A stretch of DNA of 64,000 bases from Linnemannia schmuckeri (GCA_029449235.1 JANATG010000005.1:124001-188000), one strand, 5' to 3'; positions 34,810-47,701 are shown, numbered from the stretch's first letter. The notes: generated by a model not told the origin, from the letters alone. Numbers and translations: made by a program.

Positions 34810-37046
34810 AGGGCGAACAGAAGCACAGCCAGCAACACGGCCTCAACAGGTTCCGCCCTTCCCTTTACACCACCCCCTCGTACAAAACCGACTTTCTCGA
34901 GGATATTCCTTCTATCGTCGACATCCAATCCTCCACCCCCTCCTCCTTCACCGTCCTCCGCCGCGTAGATCGCAAGGACCTCCAGCTCCACCTTGACCCA
35001 GCCTTAGTCTTACTCTCCCAGGACGAACTAGCCGAGAAACACGTCGCCTCTGCTCCCTCACCTTCCCTTTCACGCTTTTCTCCCTTCAACAACAACAACA
35101 ACAACACCAACAGTTCTACTAAGAACACAATCGATAGTCCCGTTGACGATAATAAGGCCGTTTCCAAACCATGCCCAACTTTTACCAGAATTACCAAACC
35201 ACGTACAACTACTCCAGCTCCAGCGACAGGCGTACGCACAGGTTTTTATAGGTTGGGTGACTCGGGAAACACAAACTCAAACAAAAGCAACGCCGGAATT
35301 GACTTGCTTGGTGGTGATGGATCTTACTCGTCATTATTACACCAAGACGACGAGAAGAGGACTATGCCGTGTTTGTCCTTATCGACATCATCTCCTTCAT
35401 CATCGTGCGTGTTGTCTCCTTGGTCCCCACAACCCCCGCCTTCAGCAACAACATTATCCCTAGCTTCGTCATCGACCCTATCTTCCAACAACAAACCTTC
35501 ACAATCTCAATCTTTCAAGGCGTCCACTCTCCTGTTACCTCATCTCTCATTGTCACTATCTCCTCCTCCGTCGTCTGTCCCCTCCCTCTCGTCTTCCGCG
35601 TCGTCCGCCTGCTCCTCTGCCTCGTCCTCGTCTTCTCCGCCAACCTCTCACTTCCTCTTCCCGGCTGTGGACCATCATGACTGGTGGCAAGGTCTTGGCT
35701 CACCACACCATACTTCACTTTCAACCTCTGGACTGGAACAAGGGGAAGGAGGAGGAACTAGGTCTCGAGCAGCACCTGGAACTGGATTTAAATCAAGTTT
35801 GACCACTCTGGAAAACGGCTCCTCGCAGGATGATGTTCTCGCAGCAGCAACAACAATAACGACGCCCTCGTCTCACACATTTTACCGCCAACAACCTCAG
35901 CCGAGAGACAAGTTGAGCAAATCCGACGATTTTCTCCTGGACAAAGACCCTGTGGTCGACCATTTGGCCTTTACTCCCGCTGGCTCCGCTGGCTTGGACC
36001 TCAATAACAGTAACCAAAACAAGGACAGCATCGGCAATGGCTCCAGCAATGGAATGAACGGTGGTTCGACCTCAGCAGAAATAGCGACAGTATCGAGAAC
36101 ACCTTCGACCAGGAAAACGTATTCGTTGGCAAGGGCTCGAGCTCCCCCACCCTGTGTGATTACTGGGTTCTGTTCGATCTCTAAAACCCCGATCAAGCCT
36201 AGTGGAGAACCTTCACCTCAAGACTTTTTGGGTGAGGCCGATCTGCCATACCCTTTGCCGTCGACACTGCATGATCGCCAGACTCGCCAACGCAAGCGGG
36301 CCGAGCAACTGAGGCAGCTCAAGATCAGGGAGGAATGTGAGGCTCAGGAAAAAAGAAATAGCATCAACAACAACCGCCGGAGAGTGATCCGTCGTCGAGG
36401 AAACTCCTTTTCCGCAGGAATGATATATTCTCCTGCTTCCACTTCAGTTTCTGCTTCAACCTCTGCCTCCCAGCTTGCACTCTCACTCCCTGCTTCCAGC
36501 AATTCAACCTCTAGTTCGCCTGCAGTGTTTTCAAATTCTCCCAGGATGCAATCTTCCCAGCAATACCAATCCTCCACTACCAGTTTCCGTTCACCAGCGT
36601 GGCATCATCAGCGTCTCAGTTTGAACCAACATCTCAAGCGGTCTCCTTCTTCACCGATCCGTGGCAGCAGCAGTGTCAACAACCTCCACCTCCTCAATCG
36701 CTACTCTACCAGCAACATTGGTCAAGGATCCAAGGACAAGCTGGCTATGCTTTCGGAATTATCATCTACTCCTCCACGTCGGAGAGTTGTTTTTGATCTG
36801 GAGAACATTCAAGTGTTTGAGTATGATGTCAGCGGTGGTGACGATTGGTCCCCTTCGTCTGACTCTGGCCCTTCTTCACCTACGATGCCGCCGACGTCAA
36901 CCAACGGCCGGGATAGTTATGTTCGCTATTGCCCACCGTTGGATTGTAGTAGCAGTAGTGGCAGCAGTGATGAAGAGTCTTCTTCTCCCTGTCCCGTTCG
37001 AGTCCCTACTCCCACAAGGGATTTGAAGTCCAAAGCTACTTCTTGA
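34428..37046 (+). CDS. Large disordered Ser-rich protein with a putative PP1-docking motif, 872 aa
   Basis: Not recognised as a named family. A single-exon frame opens at ATG 34428 (MLSSSTMPSPFNPLDYSLGD) after a CT-rich leader. It is Ser/Thr/Pro/Asn-rich and mostly disordered, with a poly-Thr run encoded by an (ACA)n microsatellite at about 34,770-34,810. More conserved-looking islands are ARAPPPCVITGFCSISKTP, LPYPLPSTLHDRQTRQRKRA with a following charged helix, an Arg-rich RRRVIRRRG, and near the C-terminus RRRVVFDLENIQVFEYD. RVVF at residues 786-789 fits the RVxF docking consensus for protein phosphatase 1, and the island is followed by an acidic/Ser tract. A regulatory or phosphatase-adaptor role is an inference only. 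The start is supported by absence of earlier in-frame ATG codons near the leader end. Confidence 0.75.
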
Positions 37047-38800
37047 GATTGGATCTCGTTTTTCTTTTTCTTCGTTTTTATGATATCCCCTTCCCTTCTC
37101 TCCCACATAAACCCATTCAGATAGACCCCCAACGACCCACAAAACCGTAATGATCCTTGTAAAAACAGCTTGTATTCTTAGATAACGACCCTCATGACAG
37201 ACTGACAGTAAAATACAAAAAGTATAAAAAAAAAAAAAAAAATTCTTTATTCTCTTGGGATAGACAAATCGTTTTGCGCGAGCATCTTATCTTTACCAAT
37301 ATGACATGACATAACATGAAGCATAGTGTGTTGATCTTTTACCTCTATTTGTCCATGTTCCACATGCACGCACACACGCGCAAGATAACAAAGACAGCGC
37401 CTTGACCAACTGTAGTGGTCGTGAATGATAAATAAACGAAAACAGTGTAATGGTGCATATCGCATGTAAAACAAATAAGGTCACCACTGATCCAACCGCA
37501 ACTTGATCAGTTGACCTCGCCTTAGTGAATGAAAAAAAAAGACTTTTCACGCAGCACCAAGAATCAAGAATAAAAAAAAAAAGAATATGAAAGAGTGAGG
37601 CATCAACAGCCATATTTGTATACCTCTCACTTCTTCATAAACGGGGAATAGCGAGATTGGAATAAAGAAACAAAACAAGATTGTTTCGATCCATCGTTTA
37701 ATGAGAAAAATGACAGAGGAAAAAAGAAATAAAAATAAGGTCGTGAGGAATCAAACCTCAATCCAAAAAAAAAATTACGCATTCTTCATTCCCCTCCTTC
37801 CTCTCCTTACAATCGAGAAGAGTCAAGATAGAAGCAAAAAAGAAACACGCATCAAGATGGACCATCATCAGAGTTAACCTTTAAATAAGGAAAGAATGTG
37901 GGACGATACACCAAATTGAATCACTCCTTGAAAATGATCTTATGATCAGAGGAAAGAGACTCTCTTCAGGTATACTAAGCACTCCCTGGGGTTGGGCTCT
38001 TGGCCACCATGTCTAGTGAGTATGTTTCGCTATAGGTTGCAAGAAAGGTTCTCAGCAGGTGGATCGTCCCCCTGCCGTAGCGAGATTTTCATAGCGAGCG
38101 AGCTCACGAACACGAGGTGGCCTGGTTGTGTCTTTGTGTGTGTGTGGAGGGGGAGAGGAGACATCAATTGAACACGAAAGGGAGGGGGGGTATGAATATA
38201 GATCGGTTTATTTCAATACATGATACTGGACTTGGGTACGGAAAGGACATAGGAAGGTAAGAAAGTGAGGGAAGGGAAAGTATGAAGGGGTGAAGAGAAA
38301 GAAGAAAAAAGAAAAAAAAAAAAAAAACTTTCATGACACTTGTTGTGAAATAAACAGACGCAAGGATGTTTCAAGCCACGGAGTGGGCGATGAAAAACGA
38401 GAAAAATGTACTCGCTCGCCACGGCTATACCCGTACGTCACTCGAAATTTTGGAGTTGAACAACGAGCAAAAAGTGAAGGAAAAAAAGGTGAAGGGAGGG
38501 AAGAAAAGGAGCAATTGATGAAGAAAATTGCAATCAAACTTTCCTTTTCGTCAGCTCTCCCTGGGATGATGAAAACAATAACAACACCACTAGCTCCATT
38601 TGTTCATTTGGTGTTGTTGTTCATATCCGAGAGAAAGAGTGGTCTAGTTCGCCCCTATCTCTCCCTACTTGATTTTCAATGAGGGTTGGTGGGGAAAAAC
38701 AACTCAGGAAAAAAGAAAAAGATGCTTAGAGCAAGGAAGGAAGGAAAATGATATTGGTCTTCTTGGTCTCCCTTGAAGAAAAAGAAACAAGATTGGACTC

Positions 38801-38831
<31 letters not shown>

Positions 38832-41332
38832 CAACTGCCGCCAATTTTGTTGCTCGAGCTTTACGCCAGATCGAAAATCGATCCTGTGCCACGTAAAGCA
38901 CAACACACACAAATCTTTTTTCTTCAATTGCTTGCTTCGCGCTTAAACAAGATCGTGTCACTTTCCGTGTTCAATGGTCGGCCCCTATCTCTTTTTTTTC
39001 TTTTTTTTTTGGTCTCAAGGATTTCAATTGAGAACGCGCTGCCTCGTTTGGTGATAGCGAAGGTGTGGACTAAGATATCTTCGAGAAGCAAAAGATGGAT
39101 GAAAAGCAAAAGGGTAGAAAGGAATCCCACCAGGAAGGGTAACAAAAAAAAGAAAGGGGCGAGAAAGGACGACGCGTTCTTTGAATTCTATGAACAACAG
39201 AAATTCCAACTCCCGCGCAAAAAGAGCACATACTTGAACGAATTACCCAGCGCGAGCAAATCGCCACACTTGAAAAAAATACAGTCTAGCCGATACAATG
39301 AAATCCGAAATCAAAGCGAAACGAAGAGAGGGCAATGGAAAAGAAACCAGGCAAAGAAAAGAGAGAGGAGGAGAGCACACGAGAGCACGGTGCATGAATG
39401 AACCAACGATTCAAAGACAGAGAGACATTGAGGTACATCGCCGAGGGAGATAGAAGGTCTGTCCGCACTTGCAATTATATTTAATTGCGGGCATGAAAAA
39501 CACACAAGGGAAAGGTAGGGCGCTAGGGATAATTGCTGCTGTTCGGTTGTTGAAGCAAGTTGATGGAGAGCGAACGGACTCTACATTAACCCCTGCCAAT
39601 GTTTTACATGGTTTGCTTGGCCCCTTGGCCCTCGACGAACGGATTCAATTGACTGTGGCGTCGAGATTACATGGCATGGCTTGGGGCGCATGTGTATTTT
39701 TGGGCGTGCATCAGTGCATGGGCGATATTGGATGTGGGCCGTGTGGAGGTGGAGGCGAAGAAAGAAGCGGAGGATGTCAAAAGAAAGGGACTCGCCACTT
39801 TGGAAGGACGGTCGAAAGAACACAAACAAAAGTGGGAAAAGTGTAAGGAAGAGGGGGCGATCGAAATTACTTTCCCAATGGAGAGGCTAGGAAAAGGAGA
39901 GGAGTAGGGGAATATACGATAATGTTACATATTGACATGCTGGCTGACATGGAAAGAAGAAACTCCTCTATCTCGCTCAACCCCTGATGCCATCATCGAT
40001 TCCAACCCCTGGTCCAAGAATACATCCTAGCGTGCATATCGTATTCTTGTTTCTCTCTTGCAGTTCAATGTACGAGTCTTCTTATGAAGTGAGTGAAGAC
40101 TATCGATCATTGACCGAGAAAGAGAAGTGGCTATTTGAGTTTAAAAGAAATGGTAGCTGCTTCTCTTAGGAAAATGCGAACGAAAAAAGGAGGAGTTGAA
40201 GTTCGCTAGTGTATTGCTCTCACATGGGCTATCTGGCATTTTGTTGTGCTCACTCCATTTCTTGGGTGGCACCGAGATGAGAGCGGGTACGAGTGCAATT
40301 TTTTATTTTTCTTCTTGGCATGTCTCTCCATCTGCTGGCCCATGGGTTTTTTTGGAATAGGAAAGAGTCGACTTTAATCTCGACGGTGGAGATGATTGAT
40401 GGTCGAGAGTCAATATGTACCTGGATGATTGTGTGGTATAATGCCATTGATGACTACCTAACAAACAAAGAAGTATTTGTAAAGTGGGTGAAGGTAAAGC
40501 AGATGGAAAAGAAAAGGCTGGCTATTGTGCCTTTTTTTTTTTTTTTTTTGTTTGATTTGTTTGATTTGTTTCCTTGTCCGTGTTTGCAATGGTGCCATGA
40601 AAATTCAACAAGGAATCGAAGAAGGTGTGCAATATTTTTCTTCCTTCTCCCTCCTCTTTTTTCTTCCTCCCTCCTTTTTTTCTTCGTCCCTTCTCTCTTC
40701 TTCTTTCTTCTTCTTTTCCCTTTTCTACTCCATCAACCCACCAACTCCTCTCCTTCTCTTCAATCCCCCTTCACCTACTCATCGACAGTCAAGTAGAACA
40801 AATTCATTCATAAACAGACTCTTCTCATTCACTGTAACAATTCACAACCAGCGCATACCCATCTTCCACTCCACTCTTGTTTTGTTTTCTTTTCTTTTCT
40901 TTTTTTTTATTCCCTCGCAGTCCGCACTCGCTCGCCTTCTTTTCCTCCACAGCCCCACTTTGCCTTGCCTCGATAGACAGCTTCTTTCCTCCCTACTGCT
41001 TCTCTTCTGTCCCTACTTCTTCTCTTCAACTCAACTCACCCTTCCTCTCGCTCTTTCCCTCCTTTCCTTCACCTCCACCCCACACACTCTCACTCTCACT
41101 CCCACCTTCTACCACGAACATACACAGACACACATTCAACTCCACTCTCCCACCCTCCTCCCGCTTCTTTCCTTAACCTCCGACTTTTTTCTTATACACT
41201 CTATCCTTTGCTCACAAACAGCCCCTTCTTCTACTTCTCAAACCCCTACAGTATAGACGGACCAACTCTCCTCCTTCTTCTCTTCCTTACGCACACTCTC
41301 TTCCTTCTTTCGTCCTCATTCTCACACAAACA
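37047..41332. other. 4.3-kb gene-poor interval between the disordered protein and the Rab gene
   Basis: No confident gene. It contains a poly-A run near 37,228, a more GC-balanced, structured-looking patch at about 37,970-38,110, and a 30-T run at 38,802-38,831. A possible remnant coding exon lies at 39,671-39,907 on the + strand (charged helix including EAKKEAEDVKRKG). From about 40,620 to 41,330 a long CT-rich tract forms the leader of the Rab gene. Confidence 0.5.
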
Positions 41333-41630
41333 ATGTACTCCTCGCTGTTGGAGGCCAAGGTCGTTATCCTCGGTAGCCAAGGTAAACCTGACAACAACTT
41401 CTAAACAATATACAAACAAACACATACTACTCTTCTTTCTTTCTTTCGTTTTTTCCAAGTGGACTCTACAGGATCCATACGAGAAGACTGCAGAAGAGGA
41501 AAAGGAAGAGAGACCGGTCGAGGAAGGGAAGCGTCAGAGCGCTCATATACATCATAGGACATATATGCAACCATCCAACCTGGAGACAAAGAGAAACCCT
41601 CGAACGATAATGGGCGTCCAGGAACACGGC

Positions 41631-41666
<36 letters not shown>

Positions 41667-44029
41667 GTGACAAACTGTTCATTATAAAACAAACTCGGGA
41701 CTGGGAACTTGGGGAACTGACTGGGTAGGGGTACTCAAAAGGACTAAGGCAGGAAGAGAAAAAACGAACAACAGTGACAAAAGGGGGACCTTGTGAGACT
41801 CGAGGAACTAGCCTAAGGAAAGGAAGGCAAGAAAAAAAAAAGGGAAAGGGCGCTATATCTCGACATGGGGAACTATTTTTTTTATATCACGCCCGCTGAC
41901 GTTGACGTCTTTGCTTTCTGGATTGTCTGTAACTTGGATTGGATTGTTAGACTTTTTGAAGGGCCATGATAATCTGAAATGGAAAGCAACAAAAGAAGGA
42001 AAAGAAAAAGAAAAAACGAAAACAAGGAGGAAAAAGAGCGAGAATAAAGATGAACTAGGGATTCTCCAACCACACTCTTACTTGTTGCTGTGGTCAAAAA
42101 GAGGAAGACAAGGAGAGGAGAGGATTCTCAATCTCGGCAAATGTTTTCGTTTGTCGCCAGCGATGATCAAGAAGAGAAAAAGGAAGAAAGGAAGGAACTC
42201 TCCAACTCTCCAATTATTTCTAGTGGTCTATCGTCATCCCCCTTCCACTTTTTGTTCTCAACTTTTTCGATTTTTGCACTTGAGCGCGAAAACCAGCTGC
42301 GGTTGTTTTTTTTTTTTTTATTTAATTTGGAAGTGTTCATGTGGAGGCAAGAGGAACAGGAATCGGTTAGGACCTTTGGAAGCAAAAACAGAAAGTGGCT
42401 AGCAGGAACGGCAGGTCGACACTAACAAAGGGAAATGAAGAAAAAAGTCGCCCGTGACCCATTACACTCTGTGTCCTTTGGGCAAGGCCAGTCCAGTTTA
42501 TCCTAGACGATCAAAACTCTCACGCACTCTCACCCTCGCACAACCATAACAACAATAACAACAATAACAACAAAACCCGTGAGCCTGACTTGCCCACCCG
42601 CAGGAGGAACACGGACCAACTAGCCCACCAGCCTCCACCCACAAGTTGGGAAACAGCTGCTGCGACTCGCTCACACGGACAACCGACCAGGCCAGGCAAC
42701 AAAGGAATAAGAAGCGAGAAAAGGACGGAACCGCATTTGTTATCCTCAATGGGCTACTGCTGCTTAGCCAGCTTGTCTGCAAGGAGGAGGAGCAATATTG
42801 ACTTATTGCCACCATGACGTCCTCGTTTTCCTCATTGTTTATCAGAAACGGCCCTTGCTTAAGCAACATCACAGTTTACTCTTTTTTACCGACTGTGTCA
42901 GCCACTGGGAGCGGTAACACAGCGATTGTTTTGGACTCGCGTACTCACCTTTGTACTATGTGAATATCTCTTTTGACAATAACATAGGCGTCGGAAAGAC
43001 CTCGCTTGTCGTCCGATATGTCCAAAAGACATTCTCTGCCAACTGCACGTCCACCATCGGTGCTTCCTTCATGACCAAGAAATTGTACGTTTGGCAGCGC
43101 TGTTTTGTGTTGAATAGCAATTTGCTCCGCACACCTGCCACCCGACGACTCTCAATGCAGTTTCACCTCTTTAACAGATCCTCTCCTTCCTCCGTTTTCA
43201 TGTATGATAGAGTTGTTGATAATTGTAAAGTACGACTTCAGATTTGGGACACAGCAGGTCAGGAACGGTTCAGGTCCATGGCGCCTATGTATTATCGCGG
43301 AGTAAGTCGATGTTGTCATGGATGCCTTACAGCGCAATGGATGACCGAAAAAAATCAGAGATATCTAATATCTAATTCTCTTTCTCTTTGGTTTGATAGG
43401 CCAATGCTGCTATTTTGGTATACGACATTACATCAGAGGAATCGTTCCGGGATATGAGCTCCTGGGTGGAGGAGCTACGCAAGAATATGACTGAGGATTT
43501 GAGTAAGTCTGCGACGCCAGAGCATGGAAGCGATACTGCATATTGCATGTTGGGGTTACTCTCAAGGATGAAAAGCAATGGAAAACTGACACACAATTCT
43601 CACTATGTTTCCTTTAGTTATTCATGTGGTTGGAAACAAGCTGGACTTGGCTTCTTCGAAGAGGGCCATTCCTGTATCGCGCACGGAGGAATATGTAGCA
43701 AGGACCCTCGGCACAGATTTTTCAGTCCACGAAGTATCCGCCAAAGATGACAATGGTACATATCTTTGCTTTCGTTTATCATAGTATCGAAAAATCATGA
43801 AATTTGAATCGTTTGCTAACACCATTTTGTTTTTGTAACATATGTAATCAATTTAGGCATTGAGGAGTTATTTTTGCAGATTACGAGGAAGCTGGTGGAG
43901 AGGAAGCAGGAGATTGAGCGGATCAAGAGGATCAATGCAGAGAATGCGATTACATTGCAGCAGCTGGAGGACGAGCGACTCCAGCAGGCACAGACGACAA
44001 ACAACAGTAGCGTCTGTTGTGGAATATAA
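41333..44029 (+). CDS. Rab-family small GTPase (Rab5/Rab22-like), 216 aa
   Basis: A membrane-trafficking GTPase. Six exons: 41333-41381, 42988-43084, 43211-43301, 43400-43502, 43618-43755 and 43857-44029 (651 nt). The P-loop GSQGVGKT (residues 14-21) is split by a 1,606-bp first intron. The effector region TSTIGASFMTKK, WDTAGQERFRSMAPMYYRGA, the GNKLDLA (NKxD) motif and VSAKD are all intact, so it should bind and hydrolyse GTP. The TIGASF and MAPMYYRG sequences resemble the Rab5/22/31 endosomal branch. The C-terminus is a coiled, charged helix ending NNSSVCCGI, with a double-Cys geranylgeranylation site of CCxx type. Intron 1 contains a 34-A tract. The precise subfamily would need a tree. Confidence 0.93.
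41632..41665 (+). repeat. 34-bp poly(A) tract in Rab intron 1
   Basis: An uninterrupted A-run inside the long first intron. It could be a retroposon tail, but I found no flanking target duplication and no tRNA-like head upstream. Confidence 0.6.
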
Positions 44030-44600
44030 GCAAGAGTGCACAATTGCTACCCTACCATCGACCATTGACCATTATCATACCAACTCACAAACATCATTTT
44101 GTCGCCATCACCCATCATATCCATCCACCACATTTCAGTCGACTTTTGTACCCATCTGAGCGCTGTGGGAACAACTCGCCTTGACCATCTTTTGCTAGCC
44201 TTTTTTTCCCCTCTCTCGCTTCCTTCTTCCTCTTCTTCCTCTTCTTCCTTCCCTCTCGCACTCTCTTTCATCTCTGTTTCTTTCTTTCCTTGATCTGAAA
44301 TACAAAAACCATATACCACTCTGCGGAAATGTTATTTTGTTGAGCTGTGTCCCTGTGTAGAGCTGTCAGCATGCATTTTTTAAAGCGCAACGAGACGCAG
44401 GTCACATGCCTAGTTGTTTTTTTGCTGACGACAAGTTTCCCACGGGGGCGTGATTTTTCTTTCTCATTTCCTGCTTGTCTGTTCCTTTCCATCCCCACCT
44501 TTTTCCTTTCTTACCCCTCTCTTTTCCTCTCTTTTCCTGTCTTTCACACTTCTCCCATTTCTCCCACTTCTCTCACCTCTCTTCAGGATCTACTTCAACC

Positions 44601-46258
44601 ATGAACGTCCGTCCCACCGCCAGATTCGCCATCAATCTCACCCGCGGCGCCTTCTCCCAATCTATCAAGCGCACCCTCAACGTAAATCACCCAATCTCCG
44701 GAATCACAGCCTGACTGTGCAACACTCGTGAGATGACAAATACGGACAGCAAATTCGACCTTCGCACTCACACTCATTCCCCCTTCATTCTACTCCCTTG
44801 CCCGCTATTGCTACAATAGACGACACCTGCACCAGTGGCAGCACCAGTGTCCAAGTTTGTCAAGATTGTGGAAGTCGGACCTAGGGATGGACTGCAGAAC
44901 GAGAAGCAAGTGATCCCTGCCGAGACAAAGATCGAATTCATCAACCGGCTCTCGGACACTGGTCTCTCCGTCGTCGAGGCCACCTCCTTTGTCTCCCCCA
45001 AGTGGGTCCCCCAGGTACCTTTTGCAGTCTTTGTCTTTTTGTTGCCTATATGTGCCTTCGCTGTAGTCATACCGGATGATCTGCTTTATGTTCGTACGCA
45101 CTGCGGAGACAGGAGATCCCACCAGCCCGAAACGGTGAAGCGGCTAACCTAATGAAATACATATTAAACATGTGTAGATGGGAGACGCCACCAAGGTTAT
45201 TACATCGATCAAGAAGAAGGATAATGTCAACTACCCTTGTTTGACGCCCAACACCCAGGGTCTGGATGCTGCGATCAAGGCTGGCGTCAAGGAGGTCGCT
45301 GTCTTTTTGGCTGCTTCGGATTCCTTTAGCAAGAAGAACATCAACTGCACAGTCGAGGAGAGTTTTGAGCGTGTTCGTCCCTTGATCACCAAGGCCAAGG
45401 AGCATGGCATCTTGGTCCGCGGGTACGCCTTTTTTTTTTATCAGCATTTCTTGCGTGCTACTTGTTTATAAATGTTTGTTTGTGGTTCGTAGTGTCACTT
45501 TATCATATTTCGGATACCATTACACACCCCTCTTTTCACATCGAGAATCTAACAAGTGTCCTTCTTCTCTCTCTTGTATTCATTAGATATGTCTCATGTG
45601 TGGTTGGATGCCCTTATGAGGGTCCCATTTCACCCAGAAAGGTCGCCGAGGTGTCAAAGAAGCTGTACGATATGGGATGCTACGAAATTTCGTTGGGTGA
45701 TACCATTGGAGTCGGTACCCCCGGCACCGTCCGTGAGTTGTTGCAGACTGTCTCCCAGGTCGTCCCCATGAAGGCCATTGCCGTCCACTGCCACGATACC
45801 TATGGCCAAGCCCTCGCCAACATTCACTGCGCCCTCGAAGTACATTTTATGGACTAGTTGCGCGTATCTTGTGCAGTGCTGTTTTTTTGTTTTTTCTCCG
45901 TGTGTAATTAATATTCGCTCACATTTCGTCTCTTCACTCAAACAAATAGATGGGAGTGCGTGTGGTGGATAGTTCGATGGCAGGATTGGGAGGATGCCCC
46001 TATGCCCCCGGCGCATCTGGAAACGTTGCGACAGAGGATGTCGTGTACATGTTGCACGGTATGCAATATAGCACAGGAGTCGATCTTGGAAAGGCTATCG
46101 AGACTGGAAACTGGATCTCGGAGAGGTTAGGCAAGGCTAATGGATCCAAGGCTGCTAGAGCCTTGACCTTGAAGGCCGTCTCTGCTGCTGCTGCTAATGC
46201 TACTGTTGCTGCTCCTTGCCCTCCTACCCCCGAGTCTCCTGTTAAGAGCAAGCTGTAA
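44601..46258 (+). CDS. Hydroxymethylglutaryl-CoA lyase, 360 aa, ends in a PTS1 (SKL)
   Basis: Cleaves HMG-CoA to acetoacetate and acetyl-CoA, the last step of leucine breakdown and ketone-body synthesis. Five exons: 44601-44681, 44820-45014, 45178-45422, 45587-45839 and 45950-46258 (1,083 nt). The N-terminus MNVRPTARFAINLTRGAF is a plausible mitochondrial transit peptide. Signature blocks are VEVGPRDGLQNE (catalytic Arg-Asp), EATSFVSPKWVPQ, VSCVVGCPYEG, LGDTIGVGTPG, HCHDTYGQALAN (metal-binding His-x-His) and GLGGCPYAPGASGNVATED (catalytic Cys ~274). A ~35-residue Ala/Pro-rich extension ends PVKSKL, a canonical peroxisomal targeting tripeptide. Both signals together suggest dual mitochondrial/peroxisomal location. 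It is convergent with the methyltransferase gene, 259 bp apart. Confidence 0.96.
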
Positions 46259-46517
46259 ATATGTTTTAGGGCTTTTGTTATCTTTACGTTTCCTCTACTC
46301 TTTATATGCTTTTAATTGAAGAACACACCAATAGACAATATATTTCATATTTCGCAAGCATTGGAGGCGCAATTGAGATTGAATATGTTTTGTTGGTTTT
46401 GTTTAATATGTATGATAACTATCTGGACGGAACTAACTAGCTAGTATTGCAAAGTCAAAGGACTGTATATAAGACTGACGATTTCCGATTTGAATCAAAG
46501 GTAAAGGCGCTTTCTTC

Positions 46518-47701
46518 CTAAGGACGACGGCCCTTGGCGATGAGGACATCGGTCCAGACCTGGGTGCCACGGAGATCGCGGAAGAAGCCAAACGAGCGGG
46601 TGCAGGAAACGTCAACAAGTCCGGCCTTGGTGAAGAATTCGGCCATGTTTTCGGTGTTAAAACCGCCCTTGTGGGCAACATACTCCAGGGGCTTGCCTTC
46701 CTCATCCTTGTAGATATCGTCGACCTTCACCATGCCTTCGTGTTCGTCCTTCTTGTCTCCGTGGGCGTGACCGTGGGAGTGGGAGTTACCGTGTCCATGT
46801 CCATGACCATGTCCATGCTCATGTCCGTGAGCGTGGGCAGCGTGGTCGTGTCCGTGAGCGTGTCCGTGATCATGTCCATGATGTTCGTGTCCATGGTCAA
46901 CACCTCCATGAACATGATGCCCTTCAAAGTCCAAAACAATCACCCACCCACCCTTCTTTACAATCTTCTTGGCCAACGTATCGATAACCCCCTGGATATC
47001 CTCAATATGATGCAACACATAGTTCGAGAAAACCATGTCAAATCCACCGTTCTCACCACCGAGGTATTTAGTGAGTTCGGGTTCTGGGAGAGGAGAGGCA
47101 TCAGTGACAAGGTGGTTGACGGTGTGGATCTTATTGGCGGCTTTGAGCGAGGCGAGTTCGGGGAGGGTGTCGAGTTTCTTGTGCAGGTATTCCAGCATGC
47201 CGGAGGAGGCGTCTACGCCGACGAGGTGGGCGACTTTGTCAGCGACCAGGAATGCAGCCAGGCCTTATTCGATATGTTATGAGGGATAGAGAGAGGAGAG
47301 AGAGGGATGGTTAGTATGCGATTGTCAGATCGATTGTCGGAAAGTGAGCGAGTGCGTGGGCTCTCAAGATGGGGGTGGGGAGTTAAAAAGATTCTCGTTT
47401 GTTGTTGTTTTTTTTTTTTTGTTTTATTGCCCGCGCTCCATTCATAAAAACTGCGGAGTTCGCTTGTCCTGTTGTCAAAAATAAAAAAAAAAAAAAAAAA
47501 GAGTCTTTGCTGCTTACCAGTGCCGCATCCAAAGTCGAGGACGGTAGAGTTACGAACATGCTCCTCAGAGGTAGAAGCCGCATACTCGTTAAGAATAGTC
47601 TCGGAGGCCTTGGCGGTCATCTCCTTGGCCATGGGGATGTTGTCATACTCGTGAGCCTTGTTGTTGAAGTGCTCGTTGTTCTTGTCCTGGATCGACGACA
47701 T
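46518..47701 (-). CDS. Class I SAM-dependent methyltransferase with a histidine-rich insert, 309 aa
   Basis: Two exons (47701-47518 and 47263-46518, 930 nt). Motif I VLDFGCGTG (residues ~54-62) spans the intron and is followed by HLVGVDASSGML (acidic motif II), a TDASPLPEP segment, and FDMVFSNYVLHHI. This is the UbiE/Methyltransf_11 arrangement for SAM binding. Between the strand GGWVIVLDFEG and the final AEFFTKAGL..C-terminal part lies an insert at about residues 177-236 with 26 His residues, mostly alternating with Gly, Ala or Asp. The insert could bind Zn, Ni or Cu; the methyl acceptor is unknown. I chose the Met at 47701 (MSSIQDKNNEHF), which matches the family start. The frame is open upstream to a Met at about 47,936 that would add a hydrophobic anchor, so a membrane-bound isoform cannot be excluded. 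Confidence 0.88.

Noticed and set aside
40525..41256. 243-codon frame upstream of the Rab start
   Set aside because: It is translated CT-rich leader sequence running into the true ATG at 41,333 in another frame.
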